Of a stretch of 64,000 bases of DNA, positions 11,831 through 23,900 are shown piece after piece (within the stretch, counting starts at the first letter, position 1; every line of letters starts with the position of its first letter). This DNA is from Mytilus galloprovincialis. Taxonomy: Eukaryota > Mollusca > Bivalvia > Mytilida > Mytilidae. The position numbers were made by a program, and so were the translations under genes. The notes under the pieces are model-generated. The model ran no database searches. It was not told the origin of the DNA and saw only the letters and a list, made by a program, of their open reading frames with translations. The stretch lies in contig NC_134843.1 of NCBI RefSeq assembly GCF_965363235.1, positions 48,727,535 through 48,791,534 of the forward strand, in the 5' to 3' direction.

Positions 11831-14800
11831 CAAAGATTTTGCCCAAAATTCACTTGAATATATATGAACATCGATTTTTTAAAAGATATATCTTAAAGTT
11901 AATACATCGACTAATCCCTATTATGTATGCTAACGCCAAAGCAACAGATGTCCGTTGCATTGCGTTGAATCATCAAATTTTATTCAAATACATTTTTACA
12001 CTATTAATCTCTTTTTTTTTTTTTGCTTCTCAAAAATCCTAGCACTTTTTGGTCAATTCTTTGTTTTCACAATGTAAACCGACGCTGTTAGAATTGTCCC
12101 GTGGCAAAATAGCGCATTAGCCTATGTATGACATAAAATTCTTCAAGTGTTATTTTAATTGACTGAGATTTATATCTGAAATGTTTGTTTTGTAATTACA
12201 TGTATATCCCAGTTCATCAAGAAAGTTTATGAAGAATATTCCTGTATACATGTATATTGTGCATCGGTTAATAGTCGCTTTTTTCTAATTAAGAAGCTGA
12301 AACAACTTTCTGTATGCAAATTTAATTTGACAGTCACACATTTAAGAAACATTGAACATTGGGCTGAAATTGAGGAAGACGACTAAAGAATCTATATGGT
12401 TTTAATAGATGGTATAGATGTCCTTGTTTTACTGATATAGTTAAGGTCAATAGTTGCTGAATATATGTGATGAGCTTATGTGAACGGAGAACTTCGCTGC
12501 ATCGGTGTCCACATTTACAGATTCCGGTTCAGGTTCAATTTGTTTTACGGAGGTGCGAATTTGCAAGCGAAGATTTCCAATAACATATAGTAAGAGACAA
12601 TTAAAATTAATATACCGACTATATAGAATAATAACAGAATAACTAATTTAAATTGTCTTTGAGAAAAAATTAACCAAGAGGTATTTTTTATAACGTACAA
12701 AATAGCCCATGCATATCTATCATAGATGTTTATGCAATGTGTTTTGCAAAAGCCATTGCCAAATATCTTACATAAATAAATCATGTAATAGTGACTTCAT
12801 TCAATATGGTTGGTTTTTAATTTTTTTCAGTGCATATAGTTTGGTTTAAATGTTTCAGTACAAAAGGACCGGCTACAAAAGGTCGTGTCCAATTACGGTG
12901 ACAGTCGGGTGTATAGTTGAGACTAGCCGCTACGGATCACTAAAGCACCTCTACATTGTTATACATTGTTATACATGAAAAACCGCTGTGGATCAGGATT
13001 AAACTTGTTTGTACACAAGGAAATGATATAGTTATTTTTTTTTATTGGATTTGTTCTTTTTATTACATATGGAGTATAATAATGTTTAAAAAAATGAAGA
13101 TCAGGTAAGATCTTTACCATATAAATTAAGATAAATTGATAAAGATGAATAATTAAACTAGAAGGAAAGAAATGAAATGAATGAAAGAAAGAAAGAAAAA
13201 AAGAAAAATGAAATGAGAAAAGGGGGGGGGGGCGAAAAAAATGTGTGCCAATGGTTTCAAACTTTAAAAAATCAACGTTGCTGTAATTTAACAATAATGG
13301 TTTTGTATAGTACCCTATACCGCATTTTTGTTACGATGCATGTTAATAAAAAAAAATATGAATTAGTTGAAAGATTTTGAGAAGAAACAAAAAGATAAAT
13401 GACCACTGATCTTTAATATTTACGAGGTTAATATGACAAGTTAACATTATTTAATTGACAGCTGATGCACTTTTCCTACCAAATGATTTAATTAACTAAT
13501 CTTATATTAATGTTAAAAAATATGTTTCCTAATAATTAAATTATGATTTATCAAGTCCAAGGCGTCATTCAATTAACTTTAAAGAAATTAAAACCTATGA
13601 CGTAACAGTTGACACCTCCAGAGCAAACAATGACAATTTCTAGCATGCTATATAAAAGTTTAAATCGTTATTTTAGTTTAATTATGTGGACATAGTCTAA
13701 AAATTTTGACCTATTTTAAAAACACGCCAATCAGACAAAATCCAGACAAAGGTTAGTCTTAGAATTATACATCTTAAAATATTTTTTCATCATTTTCTAA
13801 TAACAAAATTCAAATTCTTGGGATATTTTACGATATATTTTTTGATAAATTGTTTTTCACTTCTGAAAAAAAAAAATTAGATTGGAAATGTTATCAAGTT
13901 GCAGCGTAGACATTTTTGTGTCCACCAATGAAAACGGAGAAACAAGTTATTATTTGAGGAAATCAAAGGTTTGGAAACATGATTATTTAGAAAGGTTAAT
14001 CTTTTAAAATATATGTTTTACAATGTTTTTTAAAAATCAGGTTCAATGTTGTCTTTAGAAATGGTATATTTATCAGAATATTAATCAAGACGAAAGAAAA
14101 CTTCTTATGTCTTTATCTGCATACACCATGCAAGAGAAGAATGCCAAAAAGAGCTGCTTAAGTTGACGGTTAGGAATAATGCGGCAAAATATTATCAAAA
14201 CGAAAGAATCACCTATAGTTTAATGTAAACTTGTTTTAATTGTTAAAGTAAAAACCAAAAAATCATGATTAGAAATTTTTCATATTTTGTTCAATCGTAG
14301 TAAATATGCCGCCCGAGAAAATAATTTGTGAGAAAAAAGTAACGCTTTCACATATTCTCCGTTTATGTATTGAAAAAATATTAAAAAAAAGTAAGGTTTT
14401 AAAACCCCCTGAAAAGGTTGACATTAGAGGGTTCTAATTGGTAGTTTTAGGTCATAACGATCTTCAAAACTTAATATTCAATTATTTATACTTTCTTTGC
14501 TCTAAAATATGTGTTGCTTTTGAAAAAACGTTCCTGATGAAGTCAAATTCATGAATCATTTTGAACTTACACAATTAATTAAGTGTATTTTCACTTTCCC
14601 GTATGTTCTCATTAGATTTTTTTTCACAAAAAGTTTGTCGTAATCCCCCCTTTTTTTCTCATACGCATATTGTTTACCCTTCCTTTTTTTCTCATACGTA
14701 TATCGTTGATGTTGAGTTACCAATGGTTAATTTTTTTTTTATTTAAGTTTTTTTTTTTCAAAAATGCATAATAACAACATCTTGCACATGGTATGGCTTT

Positions 14801-15054
14801 TGTAATAACAAGGGGATTACAGTAACAACAAAGAAATATATCAAATATCGAGTAAATGGCGAAATAAACACATCCCAGACCATTTGAATAAGTAGTCATT
14901 TACTTTAAAGGGCTTTCAACTTTTATAACAATAATATATTTAGCAATAACGTTGTTTACATTACATAACCGTTTCAGACATGTTATGTGGCCGACGGACT
15001 AGAAAATCCTTTCCTAATTGCTTTATAAACTATAAAGTAGCGATGATATTATTA
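11831..15054. other. Intergenic with low-complexity tracts
   Basis: No exon or RNA gene supported. There is a GAAA-rich tract and a run of G at about 13175-13235, and long T runs near 12010, 14640 and 14730. Small open frames here have no coding signal I trust. Confidence 0.4.
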
Positions 15055-15192
15055 GTTACACAGTGTGCAATTGTCCTAATACGAGAATTTATCGGGTCAA
15101 TAAAATTCATATCGGGTGAGGCGAAGCCAAACCCGATATGAATTTTATTGACCCGATAAATTCCGTATTAGGACAATTGAACACTGTGTAAC
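15055..15192. repeat. Near-perfect inverted repeat, ~63 nt arms
   Basis: The left arm starts GTTACACAGTGTGCAATTG and the right arm ends CAATTGAACACTGTGTAAC. ATATCGGGT and ACCCGATAT flank a loop of roughly 12 nt (GAGGCGAAGCCA). Only a couple of mismatches are seen, so the hairpin is young or maintained. Confidence 0.8.
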
Positions 15193-15363
15193 GAATTTAT
15201 CCTAATTTTGTTATATTACATATTATTATATTCAAATTCAATGTTAGGGCAATATCAATAAATATATTTTAGATATTAAATAAAAAAAATGTGAAAAATA
15301 AAAAATATTATGACTACAAAGCAACTCAATTGTTTTTTGTTTTTTTTTTATTAGGTCAATGGT

Positions 15364-15423
15364 ATAAGGGAGATAATTCCAATTGACGTAATAAATAAGG
15401 GAGATAATTCCAATTGACGTGAT
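15364..15423. repeat. Two-copy direct repeat with TGACGT
   Basis: ATAAGGGAGATAATTCC followed by AATTGACGT occurs twice back to back, about 34 bp apart. TGACGT is half of a CRE-like site. Confidence 0.6.
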
Positions 15424-17784
15424 AAAAAATTGTACTGAAATTTATTAGGACAATATCAGCCAATCAAATTGCGAGAAATTACTCTAAATCAGGATAATTC
15501 GATTAATCTTGTATTGCTCCGTGCATTTATTTCAATTTTATCATCAATATTTTTTTTAATTTTTTTTTATCATGCTTCAAATCTAAATTCGTTAGTTCAA
15601 CATGTTGTTTTACTGATTGGGACTGATATCTTTGAACACATCAATTTGACCTTTGTGAAGTTGGAGGCCACCATGTTCTACGTGCAATGGTCAGTGTGAT
15701 TTGACGCTGTTTGGTTTTAACGACCTTGTGAATACAAACGACACAAAAGAGATATTGATCTTGTAGACTATTCAAAGTGTTATTTAAGTATGTAAATACA
15801 TAAGTTAAATCTTTCGAAGGTCATTTGACAAATAAGCATTGTATTAATTTTAAAAACGTATTTACAACTGTATCATCTACTTCATCATCCGAAAAAATGT
15901 TCAAAAATAATCCCCAATTGAGTTTAAATGTCAATATTACCATTTATAAAAGAAATGATCTACAATCGAATAAAATAGATATGAATAAAACCTATAAATG
16001 GATCAATTTATAGATGTAATACCCATATAAAGACGTATAACAAAGTAACAGAAAGACACAGTGAACTTGCGATTATCCCTTTTAAGTAAACTCATGTAAG
16101 CATACGAGTTAATGCATATATACGTTTTCATTTTTTCTTCTCGCACATGAGAAAGAAAAAAAAAAAAAAACAATTATCAAGTTGAATAGAAAAAATATTT
16201 ACCACCTTCAAAGAATATATTGATATCATTTGTATCTAAAGTGATAAAAGAAATAAGGAAAAGTCCTGACACAATCTGTTTGCAGCTGTTTATTTATCGA
16301 AATTGATAAACTAATTTGATAGAAATTATCAGTTGTTTATCAAAGGATTTTAGATGTGTAGACCTCTAGACCTCTTTTTTGTTTTTTTTGTGTTGTTTGG
16401 TTGGTTGATGCTTTATTGAACCATATTCCACATCTTTCTTTTATTCATACTCAGATGTCCCAAAGAGTTGAAAGTTGATCTTACAATGGTCACAAATAAA
16501 TGTGATTGTCGTATAGCAGTGCTCACATGTGTTTTTGGAAGAAAAAAATATCTTTTTTTTAAACGTGGCTCGTTTTTTTCTCAATAAAGTTACGAGCTTC
16601 CAAGGAAGTGATGCTTTTTAACTTGTCATTTGAACTTAAACTGAAATAGAAACTAAATCCAATACGTAGATCTATATAGTTAAATTAGTTTAAGTTTCCA
16701 AAGAAAAGGTGGTATTACGGTTTAATCACTATATTCAATAGCTTAACTCGTAATCAACTGCATCAGTAATAACCAAATGAGACAGAAACCCCAATTTTCC
16801 AGTTTTTACTTGTTTTGTAATTCATTCTATCATATCATTATGTCGTATTTACACTTTGTCATTCAATGTTTTTTAATTATAAACTTGTTCAACTTTTCTA
16901 TTCAAATGCATTAGGTTTATTTTTCATTTTGCGCTTGGCAAACTCCTGTATATTAAAACATTTACCAGTTATTTTTAGGTTAGGTTGTTACATAAATTAT
17001 GCATTTTTTTTTAACATAATACCTTATCGCCTACACTCTTGGTTGTTATCCTTCTATCTACAAAAAGAAAAATTTATACGAAAAGAAAAAAAAAACTGGT
17101 TCTTGATGATCATAAGTATTACATTTTATTTCTCATTCATATCTAAATTACAACTTGTAATCCTTGGTAAATGGTTTAAAATTAGTTTCAAAACACATTT
17201 AAAATTGCATGAAAGTTTTTGATCAAATGTCTTTAATATTTAGCTGCACTTTTTCATGCGGAAACCCACTGATTTATTAGGTTTTCTCAGCAGGATTATC
17301 ATCACTAGATGCATGCATATCACGTAGAGAATAAATAAAAGATGATCGAATGAAATTGACAACCACTTGAATTTTGAAAAAGTAACCCAACACTTCAAAG
17401 AAAAGTATCAAAATATCATATTAACCCCCTCTTAAATTTGAAACCACTTCTATAAGACCTTTCAAGTTTGATTTTCAAAACATTAGACATTCTAATTTCT
17501 TTTTCAACAACAAAATGTTTGCAGAAAATATGTCATTTCAGAGGTAATTATATGTGAGCTTTTTTACATGTATCAACTTAAAAGATTCTCATTCACAGTT
17601 ATGATAGATATTCAGTAAAAAAGAATTTGCAGCAAAACATTTTGCACCGCTTGCTGTTTTCTGCTGTAAGTCTACAATTGATGAAGAGGGTTTGTCGGTG
17701 TACAGTAAAGGATTTGTTATGTATAAAACTTACAATGTACATTAAAATTGCAAGTGCCAGAAAGGACAGAGAAATACCCCATAT
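15424..17784. other. Intergenic, nothing recognised
   Basis: AT-rich with poly-A/T tracts. An open frame of 118 codons at 16866-17222 is hydrophobic and compositionally biased and has no splice or domain support. Confidence 0.4.
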
Positions 17785-17850
17785 AAAAATAAAAAGAGGT
17801 ATGATTTCCAATGAGACAACTGTCCACCAGACACCAAGTGTCGTAGAAGC
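17785..17850. repeat. R3 fragment, inverted
   Basis: CCAATGAGACAACTGTCCACC is the reverse complement of the R3 core TTGTCTCATTGG. Confidence 0.55.
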
Positions 17851-17957
17851 TCATGTTTTTGCGGCTTTAAATTAACGACATGAAGTTTATGCTCATATTT
17901 TGAATACATCCGAAAACACGTGCTTGTTCAAATTTCATCGCAGACAACTTCATTAAC

Positions 17958-18120
17958 ATAAACAGTACAAATTTTAATGCACCAGATGGGCATTTCGACA
18001 ATTAATGTCTCCTTAGTGATGCTCGAGGCAAAACAATTAAATATCCAAAATTTAATACAAATGTATCGAAGAGCGGATCAAACCAAAAAGGACATAAATT
18101 ATAGCAAAATCCATGACGTA
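17958..18120. repeat. Dispersed repeat R5 copy
   Basis: Contains GCACCAGATGGGCATTTCG, AATGTCTCCTTAGTGATGCTC and a tail with CCAAAATTTAATAC. Related copies lie at 29960-30065, 39935-40075 and, inverted, 50480-50595. Confidence 0.65.
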
Positions 18121-18959
18121 AATATGTCCCTTAATTTGAAATAATATAAAAAAAATATCACGGCAAATTTTAATCAAACAATATCCGTATTTTCAACTTG
18201 TGTCACATGCATCGTGGTTATAATAAGTTACACCATAATTGCCACCTATTTATACAGTGGTAACAAATGTCATTTTGATATACAAGAACCGAATGAGTTG
18301 TAAGATTAGAATTTTTTTTTTTTTTGGTCATATAGTTCTTTAACTGTTATGCTTCTTTCACGGCTATCAAATGTTCTGCTTTGAACGTACCTGTTGAAGG
18401 TGAAACAAGAAAAGCGCTTATGAGGCATTTAATTTATAATGTGTTTTTTTTAATTTTTTTAACGATTTTTTTTCTAAATGACAGACTATGTTTATATGTA
18501 AGGTAAACCCATTGTATGATTTCACATTTTTAATAAAAGGCTTTTGTATCCACAATCATAGCATACTTGGTTTCATATTTCAGATGAAGTCACGAATATA
18601 TAGCTAATTCATGCTTCATTGGATGAAATAAACTAGACTGATAACACAAAGAACGTGTTAAAGGCCGTACGTACAATGACCTATAGATGAGCTGTAAAAA
18701 AATTGTCAGTTGAGAATTTTATTCACTGTCATATTTTTCCCTTTTGGTGGAGATTTTTCAATCACAACCAGGGATAGAATATGTACACTCTCGAAGAGAC
18801 ATTTTCTGCTTCTTAGAGGTGTATATATTTCTCTGCTTGTGAACGGCCGATATCAGAGAGTCTCAAATGGCGATTTCTAAATTGATGAGGAATTATCTAT
18901 ACGCAACATATGGATATATAAATTATAAAAAAATCTTCAGAATATTCAAAAATAAAAAG
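18121..18959. other. Intergenic, little recognised
   Basis: Only a short R3-like scrap (AAGGCCGTACGTACAATGAC near 18661) is recognisable. Confidence 0.4.
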
Positions 18960-19215
18960 TGCACAATTTAATATATATGCAATCTTCCTGTGAAGTTATA
19001 GGGACCTGTGGGAGGAGTTGATTAATTAAAACTTGTACCCTATTTCATAAATGTTGCGGAAATGACTTAGTTTTCAAGTTTGTAAAACTAATGAAAATTC
19101 CCCAAGCAATTTCTAAATACTAGTTGCACATCTTTAATATGTGCAATATTCCTGTGCAGTTTCAAGGATCTGGGAATCAAACAGTAGGAGTTGAAGAATC
19201 AAAAAAGGTACCCAT
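18960..19215. repeat. Two diverged direct-repeat units
   Basis: GCAATCTTCCTGTGAAGTT...GGAGGAGTTGATTAAT (about 18978) recurs as GCAATATTCCTGTGCAGTT...AGGAGTTGAAGAATC (about 19142). Each is followed by a GTACCC motif. Confidence 0.5.
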
Positions 19216-19659
19216 TTTCCAGCCCGTCCGATCGTCCGCCAACCTAACATTACCACGGCTTCGTCTAATACCAAGATTTGCTAATTAACAATGCCAAACA
19301 AAAATATCTAAAAATATATACTACTGCTAAGAAATCAAAGACAATCTCCCCTTTGTGCATGTTGTACCATTACTACACCATATCTACCAAAATAGGTTCA
19401 TAGGCAAAATTGTAAACTTGAGCTCCTAATTCAAGGGTTATGCTGCCACTTCAAACATAACATAATAATAATAAATATCGCAAAATTAAAATGCCCCAAA
19501 AAATTCCACATCGGCTATAGATCCCAAGACGTCTCAAATATTGTGAGTTTTGTGTTTAATGAAATATAAGTTTAATGTTATGTTATCTTGTAGAGGTCAA
19601 TTCTGTGTTGTTGTTTAATGCTTTCATTTTTGTAAATAGTACTACGGTATTGTTTTTTT

Positions 19660-19765
19660 TCTCATTGTTGAAGGCCGTACGTTTGCCTCTAATTGCTTAC
19701 ATCGACTTCATTTGAACTGTGGTGGATACTTGTCTCATTGGCAATCATACTACACCTTATGTTTA
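19660..19765. repeat. R3 copy
   Basis: TGTTGAAGGCCGTACGTTTG followed by TTGTCTCATTGGCAATCATA and ACTACACCTTATGT, the R3 pattern in plus orientation. Confidence 0.65.
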
Positions 19766-19971
19766 TATACATAACTAACAAAAGTGGCGAACCTTAAACG
19801 CTTACTTACTGTTTGTAACGGTACACGAGTTGAAGTTTCATTTTTAGACTTAGCTACATCCAATAAAAAAAGGATCTCACAATTCACACAAAAAAGCCAA
19901 ACAAACGGAAAACCATGAACTTTTTAAAAATATCTTTCAAATTCAAATGCAATCTACGATTTTCTTTTCAG

Positions 19972-20037
19972 GGCGATTTAATATTTTAATGAGTTGGTAG
20001 CCAAACCAAAAGACTGGACAATTAAAAAGACTAGACA
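19972..20037 (+). other. Gene A: 5' UTR part of ATG exon
   Basis: A CAG acceptor after TTTTCTTTTC ends at 19971, 66 nt before the ATG. Gene B has a similar acceptor 48 nt before its ATG, and both copies continue with TTTAATATTTT. This suggests an intron in the 5' UTR and an upstream non-coding first exon that I could not locate. Confidence 0.5.
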
Positions 20038-20990
20038 ATGGCCAAATTTCAATTATACACGATTGTTGCGCCTTGCTTTATTATCCTAGTGTGTTTAAGT
20101 GGAATAGAAGCTGGAGGAAAGTTTACCTGGCTTCAGAGGGATAGATTTGATGAAATTGTTGGAAAATACATCAATGCTATAAAGGGACACAACTGTGCAC
20201 CAAGATCGAAAGCTGATATGATGATGAGGGATGATATTGTTACACAAATTCCGAAAGCAAACGAGCTTCTCAGTAAAGTTTTCTATTCAAATAGATCTGT
20301 GCTAGTACATATGCATAATATGGCGCTTAATAGGGCATTCTTTATGAGTTATATATTACAACGAATGAATAGTACTGAAGACTACTCTATACAACCTAAT
20401 CTTCATTATCTCTACATGTCAGTAACAGCAGATATTAATGCTAATCCATATGCCATTAACGGATCATCCATCATTTTTGACAAAGATGTCTATTATCCGA
20501 ACTGGTTGACAAATTTGGATTTTAATAAAACTATTCCATTGTTCGGTGTCAAAGGTTGGCGGAAAGACAATACTTTTGCGCAAGGAAATTTTATTCGAGA
20601 ACCTAATAGACGAGTTGTTCAATGCCAAGATATAGGAGCAGGGAACAATAAAAATTATACCCATGACGGATATAAGATGAACCCTTGGTATGACTTTTGG
20701 CTACCGGATCTAGATGGACAGGAAGACAAATCTAATAAATTTACATATAGCGTAGGAATTCGATATTCAAACGTAACGGGAAAATTCATCAAAGAAGATT
20801 TCGATGTTTTCAATTTTTTTGGTCCAAATCTACCTAGTCAGAGCGAAAAAGACATTGGAAAAATGCCAGTCAGATTTACAGTACCATATTTTGATTGTGG
20901 AAAATCTAACACATGGAAAGTAAGCGCCGTAGCTCCAATCGTTGATTTCTTTCCAAGATATTCAAATTATACACACATGAGACGACAGAG
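20038..20990 (+). CDS. Gene A exon 1: signal peptide and Cache-like 1
   Basis: ATG at 20038 follows GACA and opens with a good signal peptide. The exon ends at donor GTAAGT (20991) in phase 2. Its first part is much closer to gene B than its second part. Confidence 0.9.
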
Positions 20991-23900
20991 GTAAGTACAC
21001 GTCATCCATCAAAATACTCAGCGTTTAAAAATACCATTTAAACTTCAATATGTATTATAACTGAAAGTGCGTACGGGTTATATATGTGATGGCTATTGTT
21101 CTTCTGCTAAATTTTGATTGACACATGATGGAGCCCAGCTCAATTTATTACTTGATTCTAAAGTTAGAAATGTCAATTTTTAAACATACTTTAAATGATA
21201 TTTTTAAACGCATCTTAGCGAAGGTCAAATACATTTTGTTTGTAGTTAAGGTTATCAATATTTGAATATCATAATGATTTCTGATTAACATTCACAATAT
21301 ACATGCTGTCCAATGATTAAAAGAAGAAAGATAGGAATCGTTTTGATTTTGTACCACCGATATAAGCGCTAGTAATACCCCCCTAAAAAAAAAAATAGTA
21401 AAAAAAATTTCGGCGAAAATTTGACTGAGCTATGTTTATTCAAGATTCAATTAAACATTCAGAGTTAATTTTTCATATTCATATCAAGGGCTCATGAATA
21501 TTTTGACATTTTTCTTTCACTGAATATTACAATTGACACAATTACTTTATCCGTTCTAAGAAAGTATTTGCTTTTTTTTCTAGATTTGTTGGAGTGATAA
21601 CGATGGATACGGATTTTATGAAAATTGACTTTAATCCATGTGGAGTCAGCGCTGGAAATCCGGGACCAAGCTACCTTGCAGGAGTAGCAAGGTGTAAAGA
21701 TCACACTGGAGTAAGTTATTTCACAAGTGGGCCGTTTAGAAAAAAAGAAAAAAATATGACAGCGTATCTTTCGTACATTGAAATACAAAATACAAAAGTG
21801 TCAATGACCAACGTCATGTGACTTAGGACCATAACGCCCCTTTTAGAAACGTCATTCGATTTTCGTTTCATTGTCAATCTCCTATTAGTTGTTAATATGA
21901 ATGAATGCTTGAAACGTATTGAGAATAGTCAAGAAAAATATGGTGTAAGATGCGTATGTAATGTAGCAAATAAATTGATTTCCAATCAGAACATATTATT
22001 GATCGTCAAACATGTTTCATATCAATTTCCTATATACGAAATTCGACTTAGACAGAACTGAGGATGGAACAAATAAATACTAACGATTGTAGCCGTTTTT
22101 TAGAACCACACCAAATGTACATGTACAAACGAAAGACTGTGCATTTCTAGACCGTCACACGAGTAAAACATACCATAAAAACCTGCACAGTTAAACGATT
22201 TTATTCTCACATGGAGATTCCTGTTTAACAATAATGATGGACTATACCGATCTTTTATTGTTCGATATTTACTTATTTCTTCTAATTTTTTTTTAGTGCA
22301 AAGCTAAAAGCGGTAAAGGATATGGGCGTGGAGGATATATCTGTCACTGTAAGGGTAAATACGTATATCCTATGGATATCCAAGGACCATACGATGGAAA
22401 ACTGATAGAAATGTCAACCAATGAGGAACGGGCAAACAGTTTTAATTGCATACGTGGCGACCGTAAGTTTAAAATTGTGTTTTTATTGGAAATGCGTTGA
22501 TTGAATACTTAGATTTTACCATGTTCTATCAGAACGGATTGCTCTGTGTTTTACGTTCAAATGAGTATACGTGCTTCTATAGAAATAAAGTAAAAATTAT
22601 AATTAAAAAGGAACCATTCCAGTCACAGTAAACGAAAACGATAGATGTTTACTCCCAAATGAATACACGACGCTATATATATACTCCCTGTACGTGAATT
22701 ATTTTTCTATTTAATAATGATATTCAATTCACATGAATACATTATTACTATATTTTTACAGTAGGTCTCTGTCAAAACAATGAATTCTAAAATTAACAGA
22801 ACTACAATTAATAATATAGTGTGTTTAACACTCGAGCCAATGAATTATATTTTTTATTTTTTTTAGATTACCGCGTTCTTCCCATTGTTGACCAAAATGC
22901 CGACGTCACAGTTGAGTTTGGAGTGGCTAATATCAATACTCGTAAGAAGAGGTCACTTCTGTCAATAAATGAAACGGATTCCGTACACTTTGGAAGTGAA
23001 AAACAGGGGAAAGTTGAAATCCGAGAAAGAGAAACTGTAAAAGAAACTACCAAGGTTGAGTTTGAACAAAATCACAAGAAAAAGGAGAAGAAAAGGCGAA
23101 GAAAGAGAACCACGGATTACGGAGATAGATCCGAATTTGATCAAATGCGCTTTGATAGAATGATCAGGATTTTCAGACAGAAAGTCAGTATAAACAAAGA
23201 CAATTGCAAGAGTGTCCCTGCAAGTTCTCTCAATCTGCCAGGAGACGCTGCTTATGACGTTGAAAATCAATTTAAATACCAAGGAGCAACGGCCCTGAGA
23301 CTATCGCATTTTCTATCAATTTTCCTAGAAACTGTTCAGATAACTGATAACTTTGGTAATCTAAGAGGAGGAGGTAGACTTCATCAGGATCACTTATTTG
23401 GAGAAGTCTTAGCCAACGTAATGGGAGATCATAGAATTTTATCAAGTGGAATTTTCTTCGAACCATACATCTTTGAAAACCAGGATGGAACTGCTAAAGA
23501 ACTTTTCGGTCCGTATGCCTTTAAAGATCGAGGCGTTGCTAAGGCTATAGATATGGCAGGTTTACCAAGAAAATATATATTTGAAGACTGGTACCAGAAC
23601 ATTAAACAGAGCTGGGAAACTAATACAGCTAAACTCAAGAAACATAAAATGAATCAACTGGTACGCTCAGACGCAAAAGGGACCAGCTCAATAAAATTTG
23701 AATATTACCCAATAGGATACTACGCTCCTAAATATGAAGATGGTCTTTGGTCTCATCCTAAATTCAAATGCGATGGAATGACAGATAACTGGGTTATGAC
23801 ATACAGTATTCCTTTCTTCAGAAGAGACTATGTTGCAAAGAAAAACAAATTCGCGTAAGTATAAAAAACAATGACACTGTGTTTTTTTTTTTTTTTTTTA

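Noticed and set aside
16866-17222. 118-codon open frame
   Set aside because: Hydrophobic, AT-driven composition, no signal peptide plus domain pattern, no repeat or paralog support.
22821-22866. ATG upstream of exon 4 of gene A as a separate gene start
   Set aside because: It lies in the intron, before a clear TTTTTTTTAG acceptor; phase and gene B comparison place the exon start at 22867.
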